NCBI RefSeq assembly: GCF_035982055.1
Contig: NZ_CP108427.1
Span: 9,733,001-9,797,000, forward strand
Reading direction: 5' to 3'
Origin: Streptomyces sp. NBC_01288
GTDB taxonomy: Bacteria; Actinomycetota; Actinomycetes; Streptomycetales; Streptomycetaceae
Length of the DNA: 64,000 nucleotides
Below the pieces are notes generated by a model. That model was not told where the DNA came from. It ran no database searches and saw only the letters and a list, made by a program, of their open reading frames with translations. This document shows, piece by piece, positions 1 through 8,865 of this stretch (its first letter is position 1; each line of letters opens with the position of its first letter). Position numbers and translations under genes: made by a program.

Positions 1-1024
1 CGCCGAGGAACTCTTCGCCACCGGCATCGCCGACTTCGAACAACAGGGCTGGCGCGGCGCCCACCTGTCCTTCGGGTACACCTTCCTCGGCTACCTCCGC
101 TACCGGCGCGGCCGCCTCGCCGAGGCCGAGGACTTCGCCCGCGCGGGCCTGCGCCTGGCCGAACGTGTCGGACCCGGCACCCCCGTCTACTGGTACGGCA
201 CCGGCATCCTCATCGAGGTCCTGCTGGCCCGCGGCCGGGTCGCGGAAGCCGTACAACTCGCCGAGGACCACGCCTTCGCGGAACCCTTCCCGGCCGCCGT
301 CGTCTTCCCGGACGCGCAGACCGTGTACGGCGAACTCCTCCTGGCCCGTGGCCTCGCCAAGGAGGCGGCGGCCGAACTGGCCGCCGCCGGCCGCCGTTTG
401 GACCCGCGCGGCATCCGCAACCCCGCGTGGTGCCCCTGGCAGCTCCACCTCGCCCGCGCCGAACGCCACGACACCCCCGAGCGTGCCGTCGTCACCGCCC
501 ACGAAGCGGTCGCCCGCGCCCGCCAGTTCGGCACCCCGTCCGCCATCGGCCAGGCTCTGCGGATCGCCGCCGAGGTCTCCACCGGCTCGGCCCGTGCCAA
601 ACTCCTGGAAGAGTCCGTCACCCACCTCGAACGCTCCCCGGCCGCCTACGAGTTGGCCTGCGCCCTCGTCGCCCTGGGCGCCGAACTCCGCCGAGTAGGG
701 AGGTCCAAGGAAGCCGGCGACCACCTCTACCGAGGCCTCGACGCAGCCGTCCAATGCGGCGCAGACGGCCTCGCGGACACGGCCCGAGCCGAACTGGCCG
801 CAGCGGGCCTACGTCCCCGCCGCCTCCACAGCACCGAGACAGACACCCTCACGACCCAGGAACGCGCCGCCGCAACCCTGGCGGCCGACGGCCACACGGA
901 CGCCGAGATAGCCGTAGAACTCCAGACGGACGAACAAACGGCAGTACGCCTCCTGTCAGCCGCCTACCGAAAACTGGGCACAGACCACACAGGCCTAGAA
1001 ACGGCACTGATCAAACCAACGTAA
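1..1024 (+). CDS. LuxR-family transcriptional regulator, C-terminal part (5' end outside window)
   Basis: The frame is open from base 2, so this is the last ~340 residues of a larger regulator. Most of it is Ala/Leu/Arg/Glu-rich helical sequence resembling TPR-like repeats, such as the middle region of LAL-type ATPase regulators. The last ~60 residues begin LTTQERAAATLAADGHTDAE and fit a LuxR-type helix-turn-helix: a proteolysis-like turn, then AEIAVELQT and VRLLSAAYRKLG in the recognition-helix position. The recognition helix is less canonical than usual (VRLLSAAYRKLG rather than VxxHLxxIYRKLG). It presumably activates or represses transcription; the nucleotide-binding N-terminus and the target are not visible. 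The next gene is 119 bp away and unrelated. Confidence 0.75.
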   Translation, partial: AEELFATGIADFEQQGWRGAHLSFGYTFLGYLRYRRGRLAEAEDFARAGLRLAERVGPGTPVYWYGTGILIEVLLARGRVAEAVQLAEDHAFAEPFPAAVVFPDAQTVYGELLLARGLAKEAAAELAAAGRRLDPRGIRNPAWCPWQLHLARAERHDTPERAVVTAHEAVARARQFGTPSAIGQALRIAAEVSTGSARAKLLEESVTHLERSPAAYELACALVALGAELRRVGRSKEAGDHLYRGLDAAVQCGADGLADTARAELAAAGLRPRRLHSTETDTLTTQERAAATLAADGHTDAEIAVELQTDEQTAVRLLSAAYRKLGTDHTGLETALIKPT

Positions 1025-1037
1025 GGCCGACCCCCTA

Positions 1038-1066
1038 GGGGCGCGAGGAACTGCGCGACCAGCCCC
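1038..1066. repeat. Dispersed Streptomyces-type intergenic hairpin element
   Basis: GGGGC at 1038-1042 pairs with GCCCC at 1062-1066 around an inner GCGC/GCGC pair. On the minus strand it reads as the GTCGCGCAGTTCCTCGCGCC type phrase that I recall as widespread between Streptomyces genes. It lies just after the regulator stop and may act as a terminator or be a short mobile palindrome. Only one copy was noticed in this window. Confidence 0.5.
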
Positions 1067-1143
1067 CACGCACCGGCACCCGACCACGCACCCGGCACTG
1101 AACCACGGCCCCATCGCCGAACGGCACCCCGTACCATGGCTTC

Positions 1144-1641
1144 ATGTCGTTCCTCCGCCGCCGCAGCGCCACCCCCGCCGGCCCCGAATTCGATGTGCTG
1201 GCCATGGACCCGGGCGACTGGCCCGGCAACCTGGGTGCCGGTCTGCTGCCCGCGCCCGACGGCACCTGCCAGGGCGTGTTCCTGCGGTACGACCTGTTCG
1301 GCGGCCGCGGCCCCGCGATGGTCATCGGCAATCTGCCGGAGGGCTCCCCGGCCCGTGACGTCGCCGAGGACGAGATCCCGTTCGAGGTCGCGCAACTGCT
1401 CCTCGCGCTGGAGAACGACGAGGAGGTGACCGTCGTCGGCGTCGAGGACATGCCGGTGATGCAGGGCGACAACCTGCTGATCGTGCGCCGCCTCAAGCTC
1501 TCCGAGAGCCGGATCTCCTGCGTCCAGTTCGACCGCAGCGACAACGTCCTGGTCACCATCGCCGCCTGGGACCGCCCCATCACGGACGACCTCTACGCCC
1601 TGCTGAAACCGCTCCCGGCGGAACTGTTCCAGCAGGGCTGA
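1144..1641 (+). CDS. Conserved hypothetical protein (165 aa)
   Basis: A 165-residue acidic soluble protein with no signal peptide or membrane segment. It begins with a short basic stretch (MSFLRRRS) and then shows alternating beta-strand-like segments, for example VTVVGVEDMPVMQGDNLLIV and ISCVQFDRSDNVLVTIAAWD. Codon use is typical for the neighbourhood, so the gene looks real. No family is recognised. No Shine-Dalgarno sequence is present; instead TACCAT at 1132-1137 lies exactly 6 nt before the ATG, which suggests a leaderless mRNA. It is convergent with the amidase gene, whose stop is only 8 bp away. Confidence 0.7.
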   Translation: MSFLRRRSATPAGPEFDVLAMDPGDWPGNLGAGLLPAPDGTCQGVFLRYDLFGGRGPAMVIGNLPEGSPARDVAEDEIPFEVAQLLLALENDEEVTVVGVEDMPVMQGDNLLIVRRLKLSESRISCVQFDRSDNVLVTIAAWDRPITDDLYALLKPLPAELFQQG

Positions 1642-1648
1642 GGCACGG

Positions 1649-3649
1649 CTAGCGGCTCGACCGCTCCACCGTCACGTCGGCGGCGCGCACGAACTCCACC
1701 CGGTGGCCGTACTGGATCTCGTAGTAGAGATCCTTTCCTACGACGACCTTGTGCGAGTCGGTGGTGAAGGTGACCGCGTAGTAGTACTCGCCGGGCACCT
1801 TGTCACCGACCACGTACTTCTGGCCCTTGAGCAGTTTGTACGGCAGCGGGGAGATCGCCTGGGCGGGTACTCCCGTCGGATAGGCAGAGGCCTCCGGGTA
1901 GGCGCGGCCGTACACCGGGACGCTGTCCGCACCGTCCTTCGGCGTCACCACCAGACCGGCCGCCTTCACCGCGGTGGGCTGCTTCTTCGGGTTCTTGAAC
2001 CAGGCCTCCTGTCCCAGGTACCAGATCGCGGTCCAGTCCCCGGAGCGGTCGGCCACCGCGTACTGCTGCCCCGTGGACACCCGTGAGGAGAGGTCGTTGA
2101 CCCCGGTGGTCGGGGTCGTCCCGAGGCCGATGTCCTTGATCAGCGGGTAGGTCTCGCCGGGCCCGGAGTACAGCCGGACCTCGCTCGACCCGTGCACCGC
2201 GCACGGCTGGCCGGCGGTGACGCAGCCCGTGTACACCGGCTGGTTGCGGGCGTAGTCGGGACGGATGGTCACCAGGCCGCCGCCCTTCTTCGCGGTCTGC
2301 TTGACCGGGTGGCCCAGCAGGTCGAAGTAGTGCGCCCAGTCCCAGTACGGGCCCGGGTCGGTGTGCATCCCGGGGACCGTGGACGTGGTCGGCCCCGGCA
2401 CGTTGTCGTGGCCGAGGATGTGCTGCCGGTCCAGCGGAATGCCGTACTTCCTGGTCAGGTACGACACCAGTCGCGCCGACGAGCGGTACATCGCCTCCGT
2501 GTACCAGGCGTCCGGCGCCGCGAGGAAGCCCTCGTGCTCGATGCCGATCGACTTGGCGTTGATGTACCAGTTGCCCGCGTGCCAGGCCACGTCCTTGGCC
2601 TTCACATGCTGGGCGATGAGACCGTCGGTGGAGCGGATCGTGTAGTTCCACGACACATAGGTGGGGTCCTGGACCAGGTTCAGGACACCGGCCCACTGGC
2701 CTTCCGTGTCATGGATGACGATGTACTTGATGCTCTGCGACGCGGGCCGGTCGCCCAGGTCGTGGTTGCCGTAGTCGTCGTCCCCGAACCGGGAGTACGG
2801 CGCGGGGATCCACTCGCAGGACACCTTCTTGGGGCACTCGGTGCCGTCGGCGGAGACCGTGCGCAGGCCGGTCTCCCTCAGCTGCGCGGTGTCGGGCGCG
2901 AGGTCCGGCTGGGCGGCCAGGGCGACCTGCTGCCCGGCGTCCGTGGTGCGCGCCTCGCCGGTGTGGATCACGTCGTAGACATCGTTGGCATACGCGGCCG
3001 CGGTCGCCGTGTCGTCGGCGCCGGAGAAGCGCGCGATCGCGCCGTACCAGTCGGCCGGATCAGCGCTCAGCGACTCACCGAGGCCCTTCTGGGCGTCGGC
3101 CAGCAGTGCGGCACCGCCGGCCACATTGGCGCTCCCGTCGGTACGGAGGTCGGTCGCCGGAAGGCCGGTCAGCTCGGCCGCCTTCGTCAACGTCTTGAGC
3201 CGGGCCGGGAGTTGGGAGTCCGCCGGGATCTGCGCGGTGGGATGCAGGGCGGTGCGGGCGCTGTCGCCGCGGGGGTCCTCGGAGCCCTCGCTCAGGTGCT
3301 CCGTCGCGGCGAGGGCGGTGCGGGCGTCCGTGAGGTGCATCGGGCCGTAGCCGCCGGTCACGCTCGGCGCTCCGCCGTGGGTGTCCCAGCGGGACTGGAG
3401 GTAGGAGACGGCCAGCAGCACCGTCTGCGGCACGTGGTACTCGGCGGACGCCGACGCGAACGCCCGCTGGAGGGTGGCGGCGGAGGAGTCGGTGGGACTC
3501 GCCGAGGGGGCCGCCCCCAGCAGGGGCAGCAGCAGGGCGGCGGTGGCGAGCGCGCCTGCGGACCGGCGCGCGCGTCTGTGTCCGGGAGAGCGGGTGGGGT
3601 CGGTCGAGGTTCCTCGCAATGCAGCCTCCTGGGACGGTGGGATTGTCAT
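1649..3649 (-). CDS. Secreted N-acetylmuramoyl-L-alanine amidase (PGRP/amidase_2 family)
   Basis: 666 residues. The N-terminus has an Arg-rich n-region (RRARR, about residues 25-30), an Ala/Leu-rich core and an AxA-like site near residue 48, so it should be exported. Residues ~60-260 resemble a peptidoglycan-binding or lysozyme-like helical region. The amidase_2 domain spans ~310-450: VIHDTEG, WHAGNW, SIGIEHEGF, GHDNVPGP and HTDPGP supply the expected zinc ligands (His in IHDT and in HTDPGP). The C-terminal ~200 residues look like SH3-type or other beta-rich wall-binding repeats (VYTGCV, VRLYSGPG). The likely reaction is cleavage of the MurNAc-L-Ala bond in cell-wall peptidoglycan, during autolysis, growth or competition. 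It is monocistronic, with its own 250 bp upstream region. Confidence 0.85.
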   Translation of the reverse strand: MTIPPSQEAALRGTSTDPTRSPGHRRARRSAGALATAALLLPLLGAAPSASPTDSSAATLQRAFASASAEYHVPQTVLLAVSYLQSRWDTHGGAPSVTGGYGPMHLTDARTALAATEHLSEGSEDPRGDSARTALHPTAQIPADSQLPARLKTLTKAAELTGLPATDLRTDGSANVAGGAALLADAQKGLGESLSADPADWYGAIARFSGADDTATAAAYANDVYDVIHTGEARTTDAGQQVALAAQPDLAPDTAQLRETGLRTVSADGTECPKKVSCEWIPAPYSRFGDDDYGNHDLGDRPASQSIKYIVIHDTEGQWAGVLNLVQDPTYVSWNYTIRSTDGLIAQHVKAKDVAWHAGNWYINAKSIGIEHEGFLAAPDAWYTEAMYRSSARLVSYLTRKYGIPLDRQHILGHDNVPGPTTSTVPGMHTDPGPYWDWAHYFDLLGHPVKQTAKKGGGLVTIRPDYARNQPVYTGCVTAGQPCAVHGSSEVRLYSGPGETYPLIKDIGLGTTPTTGVNDLSSRVSTGQQYAVADRSGDWTAIWYLGQEAWFKNPKKQPTAVKAAGLVVTPKDGADSVPVYGRAYPEASAYPTGVPAQAISPLPYKLLKGQKYVVGDKVPGEYYYAVTFTTDSHKVVVGKDLYYEIQYGHRVEFVRAADVTVERSSR

Positions 3650-3897
3650 GAACCGTGCGGGGCCGGGCGTGCGTCAGTGGTACCGGCTGGCCGACGATCC
3701 GTCAATCATGCCCAGAGGAAGGCGATTTCCCATGTCAACGGGGGATGCGAGGAATTTCGTGGCGGTGGTGTCCGGGCCTGCGGGGCGTCAGTGGAGTACA
3801 CCAATGGGGGAGTGCGGCGGGGCCCTGGAAGAGACGGGGCCCCGGCAGATATATATAGGCCGGACACATAGAGGTCGGCCATATGTCGGCCGGACAC
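3650..3897. promoter_or_regulatory. Upstream region of the amidase gene with direct repeats
   Basis: A non-coding block between the amidase start and the terminator of the phosphotransferase gene. GGCCGGACACA occurs at 3858-3868 and 3888-3898, exactly 30 bp apart. Each copy is preceded by an AT-rich run (ATATATA or ATATGT), rare in this DNA. Spacing by about three helical turns fits two regulator sites, but no promoter hexamers can be assigned with confidence. Confidence 0.35.
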
Positions 3898-3944
3898 ACG
3901 ACGGTCCGCGGTGCGCCGCTGCAGGGCGCACCGCGGACCGTCGT
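3898..3944 (-). terminator. Perfect 20-bp stem-loop after the phosphotransferase gene
   Basis: Two perfectly complementary 20-nt arms (3898-3917 and 3925-3944; the inner ends are GTGCGCC and GGCGCAC) enclose the 7-nt loop GCTGCAG. It lies 5 bp past the stop codon of the minus-strand phosphotransferase. No T-run follows, which is usual for actinobacterial terminators. Confidence 0.8.
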
Positions 3945-3949
3945 CCCCG

Positions 3950-5095
3950 TCAGCGAGTGCCGACCGCCGCACGCACGGCCCGTCGGGCCATCTGGCAGTC
4001 GTCGTGCAGCCGCCTCAGCAGCAGCCGCTGTTCCTCGCCGGACGGCGCAGCACCCGGGTGGGCCACCACTCCCGGTGCCGCCGGGGCCGAGTCGTGCATC
4101 GAACGCTGCACGGCCATCTCGTAGGTACGGATCTCGCGGGTCAGCACCAGCATCAGGTTCACCAGGAACGCGTCACGCGACGCCGGTCCCGCCGACTGCG
4201 CGATCTGACTGATCTGCCGCCGGGCCACCGGAGCGTCCCCGAGGACCGCCCACAGCGTGGCCAGGTCGTAGCCCGGCAGGTACCAGCCGGCGTGCTCCCA
4301 GTCCACCAGCACTGGACCGGCCGGTGAGAGAAGGATGTTGGACAGCAGGGCGTCACCGTGACAGAACTGGCCCATCCCGCCGCGGCCCGCCGAGTGCGCG
4401 ATGCCGTGCAGCAGCTTCTGCAGGTCTCCCATGTCCCGGTCGGTGAGCAGCCCCAGCTCGTGAAAGCGGGAGATACGGGCCGCGTAATCCAGCGGGGCGT
4501 CGAACGTGCCCGCCGGCGGCCGCCAGGCGTTCAGCCGGCAGATGGAGCCGAGCGCCGCCCGGATGTCCGCCCGCGGCGGGGCCTCCGCCGGGTGCCGGTG
4601 CAGCGCCGCCACCCGGCCCGGCATCCGCTCGATGACCAGCGTGCAGTTGTCCGGGTCCGCCGCGATCAGCCGCGGCACCCGCACCGGCGGGCGGTGCCGG
4701 ACGAACGAGCGGTAGGCCGCTATCTCGTGCCGGATCCGCTCGGCCCACGCGGGGGAGTGGTCCAGTAAACACTTCGCGACGGCCGTGCTGCGTCCGGTCG
4801 TTCCGACCAGGAGCACGGAGCGCCCGTTGCGGCGTAGCACCTGCACCGGAGCGAACTCCGGGCAGATCCGGTGCACCGACGCGATCGCCGTACGCAGCTG
4901 GGCGCCCTGAGGGCCGGACAAGTCGAGTCTCCCGCTGAGGGGTTGGGGGCCGAGCCCGGGAACGCGCCGCGGCCTGCCCGCACCGAGCACGGGGGCGGCC
5001 GCCGGCCGCGCCGGGTCGAGGTAGGGGCCGCCGGCGCCCGGGCGGGGGTGCAGCGACCGGGGCGGGGCGGACACGGAGGACGATGCTGTGTACAT
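3950..5095 (-). CDS. Aminoglycoside phosphotransferase-fold (APH family) kinase
   Basis: 381 residues with this start. The kinase core shows the small-lobe Lys in STAVAKCLLD, the interlobe segment TLVIERMPG, the catalytic loop FCHGDALLSN (~residues 242-252) and the metal-binding LVDWEHAG (~265). The N-terminal ~60 residues are Pro/Arg-rich and probably disordered. The substrate is unknown: the family covers antibiotics, choline, homoserine and small sugars. The start is uncertain. The ATG at 5095 lacks a good ribosome site (AAGGG lies 13 nt upstream), and a longer frame to 5227 exists. It is divergent from the NsdA-like TPR regulator, which may regulate it or share its promoter region. Confidence 0.75.
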   Translation of the reverse strand: MYTASSSVSAPPRSLHPRPGAGGPYLDPARPAAAPVLGAGRPRRVPGLGPQPLSGRLDLSGPQGAQLRTAIASVHRICPEFAPVQVLRRNGRSVLLVGTTGRSTAVAKCLLDHSPAWAERIRHEIAAYRSFVRHRPPVRVPRLIAADPDNCTLVIERMPGRVAALHRHPAEAPPRADIRAALGSICRLNAWRPPAGTFDAPLDYAARISRFHELGLLTDRDMGDLQKLLHGIAHSAGRGGMGQFCHGDALLSNILLSPAGPVLVDWEHAGWYLPGYDLATLWAVLGDAPVARRQISQIAQSAGPASRDAFLVNLMLVLTREIRTYEMAVQRSMHDSAPAAPGVVAHPGAAPSGEEQRLLLRRLHDDCQMARRAVRAAVGTR

Positions 5096-5249
5096 GGGAG
5101 ATACAGATCCCTTCGTGTGCCTGCAGTGCCTGTCCAAACAAGCGCGCTGCCCGGCCCGGTCCCACGGGATCACCCTGGGGAATGTCCCTCGGTGACCGGG
5201 TCGGGGTGGCGCGTTCCTACCTGACACCAGATGCGCAGTGGCACACCAT

Positions 5250-5279
5250 CTGGCGCACCCTGGCGAACCCTGGCGAATA
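5250..5279. repeat. Three tandem 10-bp repeats in a divergent promoter region
   Basis: CTGGCGCACC, CTGGCGAACC and CTGGCGAATA follow each other without a gap. The 10-bp period is one helical turn, so the CTGGCG elements lie on one face of the DNA. They sit ~60-90 bp upstream of the NsdA-like start and ~155-185 bp upstream of the phosphotransferase start. TATGTT at 5304-5309 could be a -10 element for the rightward gene. Possible operator for a DNA-binding protein. Confidence 0.45.
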
Positions 5280-5338
5280 GTCGCCCGGCAACCCGCGCCG
5301 GGCTATGTTCAAGTCAGCCGAGAACCTGGGGGCTTGAC

Positions 5339-6847
5339 GTGAACGGACAACCCAACTCCCGTCTCTCGGACCTGTTCGGCCTCGCCGGCTGGTCCAAGGG
5401 CGAGCTCGCACGGCGGGTCAACCGGCAGGCGGCGGCCATGGGCCACCCCCAGCTGTCGACCGACACCTCGCGGGTACGGCGTTGGATCGACACGGGAGAG
5501 ATCCCGCGCGATCCGGTGCCGAGGGTGCTGGCGGCTCTGTTCACCGAGCGTCTCGGCCGTGTCGTGACCATCGAGGACCTCGGTCTGGTCCGGCACGGGC
5601 GTACGGGAAAACGGCCCGACGACGGGAGTGTGGAACATCCCGACGGTGTGCCGTGGGCGCCCGAACGGACTGCTGCGGTCCTCACCGAATTCACGGGAAT
5701 GGACCTCATGCTCAACCGACGCGGCTTGGTGGGCGCGGGCGCCGCGCTCGCCGCAGGCTCCGCACTCAGCAGCGCCATGTACGCATGGCTGCACTCCGAT
5801 CCGACTCTTTCCGCCGACGCTCCCCGGTTCGACGATCCCCTGCACGCCGACCCCGCTGGGTTCGACCGCTACGAGGCCGCCCCCATCGGGTCGCAGGAGA
5901 TCGAGGAACTGGAGGAGTCCGTCAAGGTGTTCCGGGCCTGGGACGCGGCCCGCGGCGGCGGGCTGCAACGCAAGGCCGTGGTGGGACAGCTCAACGAGGT
6001 GGGCGGCATGCTCGCCTACCGGCACCCGGCCGATGTGCAGCGGCGCCTGTGGGGCGTCGCCGCCAACCTCGCCGTACTCGCGGGCTGGATGTCCCACGAC
6101 GTCGGCCTGGAGCCCACGGCCCAGAAGTACTTCGTCATCGCCGCCCACGCGGCCCGTGAGGGCGGCGACCGGCCCCGCGCCGGGGAGGCGCTCTCACGGG
6201 CGGCTCGCCAGATGGTGCACCTCGGCCGGCCCGACGACGCGCTCGATCTCATGAAACTCGCCAAGACCGGCTCCGGCGACGAGGTGCTGCCGCGCACCCA
6301 GGCCATGCTCTGCACCATCGAGGCCTGGGCACAGGCGTCGATGGGCAAGGGCCAGGCCATGCGCCGCACCCTCGGCCAGGCGGAGGACCTCTTCGTCTCC
6401 GACCGCGGCGACGTACCGTCCCCGAGCTGGATGCAGACGTTCAAGGAGGAGGATCTCTACGGCATGCAGGCTCTGGCCTACCGCACCCTGGCCGAGCACG
6501 AGCCCGGAGCGGCCGTGCACGCCCAGTACTTCGCGGCGAAGGCCCTGGCGCTGCGGGTCGACGGACGGCAGCGCTCGAAGATCTTCGACTTCCTGTCGAT
6601 GGCCTCGGCCTGCTTCATCGCCGACGACCCCGAACAGGCGGACAGGTACGCGCGGTTGGCCCTCGCGTCGATGGGATCGAACTCCTCCCACCGCACCTGG
6701 GACCGGCTGCGCGAGATGTACCGGCTCACCGCCCAGTACGCCGGCTATCCGAAGATCCACGAACTGCGGGAGGAGATCGCACTCGCGCTGCCGAAGATCC
6801 AGTCCAGGAGCCCGAGGGCCAAGGGCGGCAACAGCGCACAGGCATAG
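5339..6847 (+). CDS. NsdA-like TPR regulatory protein
   Basis: 502 residues from a GTG start chosen because GGGGG (5327-5331) lies ~7 nt upstream and the family begins VNGQPNSRLSDLFGLAGWSK. Residues 1-85 form a helix-turn-helix-like module (SKGELARRVNRQ, STDTSRVRRWIDTGEIPRDP), close to the N-terminus of Streptomyces proteins such as NsdA, a negative regulator of sporulation and antibiotic production. A short hydrophobic Ala/Gly segment (~residues 125-150) separates it from a C-terminal array of TPR-like helices (~180-490). It probably acts in developmental or secondary-metabolism control through protein contacts. Calling it NsdA itself is not justified, as Streptomyces carry several paralogues. 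Confidence 0.8.
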   Translation: MNGQPNSRLSDLFGLAGWSKGELARRVNRQAAAMGHPQLSTDTSRVRRWIDTGEIPRDPVPRVLAALFTERLGRVVTIEDLGLVRHGRTGKRPDDGSVEHPDGVPWAPERTAAVLTEFTGMDLMLNRRGLVGAGAALAAGSALSSAMYAWLHSDPTLSADAPRFDDPLHADPAGFDRYEAAPIGSQEIEELEESVKVFRAWDAARGGGLQRKAVVGQLNEVGGMLAYRHPADVQRRLWGVAANLAVLAGWMSHDVGLEPTAQKYFVIAAHAAREGGDRPRAGEALSRAARQMVHLGRPDDALDLMKLAKTGSGDEVLPRTQAMLCTIEAWAQASMGKGQAMRRTLGQAEDLFVSDRGDVPSPSWMQTFKEEDLYGMQALAYRTLAEHEPGAAVHAQYFAAKALALRVDGRQRSKIFDFLSMASACFIADDPEQADRYARLALASMGSNSSHRTWDRLREMYRLTAQYAGYPKIHELREEIALALPKIQSRSPRAKGGNSAQA

Positions 6848-6898
6848 GGGGTTTGTACGGCTCCTTCCGCACAAGGAGTTCGTGCAGCCGCTTCTTTC

Positions 6899-8326
6899 TC
6901 AGGTCGTCCTGGCGACGAGCACGCACGCGTCGTCCGCGCGCTCGGTGTCGCCGAACTCCTCCACGACCATCCGCACGCAGTCCTGCGAGGTTCGCGCCTC
7001 GCCGAACCGCGGTGCCAGGTCGAGGAGTTGGCGCACGGCGGCCTCTCCACTGTGCCCGGGCACCAGTCCGTCGGTGTGCAGCAGCAGGACGTCGCCCGCT
7101 TCGAGGGTCTCCTCGGCCTGTCCGTAGGCCGCCCCCGAGGTGGCGCCGAGCAGGACGCCGTCCGGTGCGCTCAGCACGCGCCCCGTCCCGCCGCGGAACA
7201 GCAGCGGGGCGGGGTGTCCTGCCTGCGCCCACGCCAGGGTGCGGGTCTCGGGCCGGTAGCGGCAGCACACCGCGCTGCCCAGGGCCGGTTGGACGGTGGC
7301 GTCGAGTAACTGGTTGAGCCAGGACATCAGTTGACCGGGCTCGGTGCCCGCCATCGCCATGCCGCGCAGGGCGCCGAGCAGCATCGCCATGCCCGAGGTG
7401 ACGGCGACACCGTGTCCGGTGAGGTCGCCGACGCTCAACAGCGTTGCCCCGTCCGACAGTTGGAGCGCGTCGTACCAGTCGCCGCCGATCAGCGCGCTCG
7501 TGGAGGAGGGCAGATAGCGGGCGGCCAGGTCCAAGGTCTCCGGCCCCTGGTGCGGGAGCCGCAGGGAGCCGCGCCACGGCGGCAGCACGGCCTCCTGCAG
7601 CTCGACCGCGAGCCGGCGCTCGGTCTGCGCGTGGTGCCGGTGGAGCTGCAGCGAGTCACGGGTCTCGCTCACCGTCCGCTGGCTGCGGCGCAGTTCGCTG
7701 ACGTCCCGCAGCACGGCCCACATCGAGGCGGTGCCGCCGTCGGCGTCGAGCACGGGCTCGCCCATCATGTGCACCGTCCGTACGGCGCCGTCGGGCCGTA
7801 CGATGCGGAACTCGCCGTCGATCGGCTTGGCGTCGATCAGGCAGTCCGTGACCATCGTGGTCAGCGCGGGCCGGTCCTCGTCGAGGATCAGGGACGGCAG
7901 TTCGTCCAGAGTGAGCGGGGGAGCGGCCGGGTCACGGCCGAGGATCTGGTACAGCTCCCCGGACCAACTAGCCTCGTCCGTCAGCAGATTCCACTCCGCG
8001 CTGCCGACCCGGCTGAGCAGCGAGTCGTCACGAGGCGCTTCCGGTACGGCAGTCGGGGTCGGCGCCGCTTCCACGGCCGTCGGCACGGGCGGCGGGCCGT
8101 CCCGCAGCTGGGCCAAGTGCTCGTCGAGATCGTTGAGTTGATGCAGCGCCAGATCGCACAGCGCCCGCTGCCACCGCTCCCGCGGGTCCGCACCGTCGTG
8201 CTGCGCGTCCCGTCGTACGGCGTCCACGTCGCCCATGAGCCGCCGCGCCTGCGATATCAGCGCGTCGACCGAACCACGCGCGGGCGGTTGGGCGGCGGGG
8301 CGGTCCGCGGAGAGGTGGGACGGCAT
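6899..8326 (-). CDS. PAS-domain PP2C/SpoIIE-type serine phosphatase
   Basis: 475 residues. The start at 8326 was preferred over 8449 because GGAG lies 7 nt upstream of it. Residues ~15-85 form a helical N-terminal region. A PAS domain follows at ~105-215 (GSAEWNLL, WSGELYQILGRDP, EFRIVRPDGAVRTVHMMGEP, then DVSELRRSQRTV as the connecting helix). The SpoIIE/PP2C domain at ~260-470 has GGDWYDAL, LLSVGDLTGHG, LAWAQAGHPAPLL, LLLHTDGL and DDACVLVA, giving the metal-binding Asp residues. Such proteins dephosphorylate anti-anti-sigma (STAS) proteins in partner-switching stress pathways; the PAS domain would be the sensor. No anti-sigma or STAS gene is adjacent. Confidence 0.85.
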   Translation of the reverse strand: MPSHLSADRPAAQPPARGSVDALISQARRLMGDVDAVRRDAQHDGADPRERWQRALCDLALHQLNDLDEHLAQLRDGPPPVPTAVEAAPTPTAVPEAPRDDSLLSRVGSAEWNLLTDEASWSGELYQILGRDPAAPPLTLDELPSLILDEDRPALTTMVTDCLIDAKPIDGEFRIVRPDGAVRTVHMMGEPVLDADGGTASMWAVLRDVSELRRSQRTVSETRDSLQLHRHHAQTERRLAVELQEAVLPPWRGSLRLPHQGPETLDLAARYLPSSTSALIGGDWYDALQLSDGATLLSVGDLTGHGVAVTSGMAMLLGALRGMAMAGTEPGQLMSWLNQLLDATVQPALGSAVCCRYRPETRTLAWAQAGHPAPLLFRGGTGRVLSAPDGVLLGATSGAAYGQAEETLEAGDVLLLHTDGLVPGHSGEAAVRQLLDLAPRFGEARTSQDCVRMVVEEFGDTERADDACVLVARTT

Positions 8327-8442
8327 GACGCACTCCGATGCGGGGACGGTACGACCAAGGCGGATGGAGGGACCGGTTACGACTGTCGCACAGGCTGCGA
8401 CGCCCTGTAAGGGATTTGGCAACACACGATCCGGTGGTGCTT

Positions 8443-8456
8443 CTGGCATATGCCAG
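8443..8456. promoter_or_regulatory. Perfect palindrome upstream of the phosphatase gene
   Basis: CTGGCATATGCCAG is a perfect 14-bp palindrome ~115 bp upstream of the phosphatase start and ~410 bp upstream of the metalloprotease. It contains a rare central AT-rich core. A dimeric regulator site is plausible. Confidence 0.35.
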
Positions 8457-8865
8457 CGTCTACACGGGCGACTGGTGCCGTGCTCGTGGCGCGGCTGTCC
8501 TGGTGGGGCAAGTCGTATGCGCCGTACGCGAGTTGAAGGACTGATTACCCTTCAGGGCCGTCACTCAACCATCTGTTCGACGGCCTGCCGTTCCCGTGCG
8601 GGGCCGACGCCTGGGGCGAGGCTGAAAAGTGTTGTTCAAGTGAGTGATCCGCAGTACGCAACAGTCATTTTGAGACTTTGCTTTGTTATAGCCATGACAA
8701 TTCTGTGAGCGTGATGCCACGCTGCTGTGCACCACGCTCACCGAGCGTTCACTCCTTCCTCACCCTTTCTCCCCGCACCCGCGCGCCCGCCGGACGGCCG
8801 TATCCCGGCCCGACCCGCTCTCCAGGACTCCACCGAGTCCGACCACCCCACATAAGGAGAACGCC
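8457..8865. other. Non-coding region upstream of the metalloprotease
   Basis: About 410 bp with no convincing gene. At 8660-8705 there is an AT-rich block (TTTTGAGACTTTG, TTGTTATAGCC, GACAATTC) of the sort seen before secreted neutral protease genes. It holds TTGAGA (8670-8675) and TTATAG (8686-8691), but at the wrong spacing for a standard promoter. AAGGAGA at 8854-8860 is the ribosome site for the protease TTG start. Confidence 0.5.
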
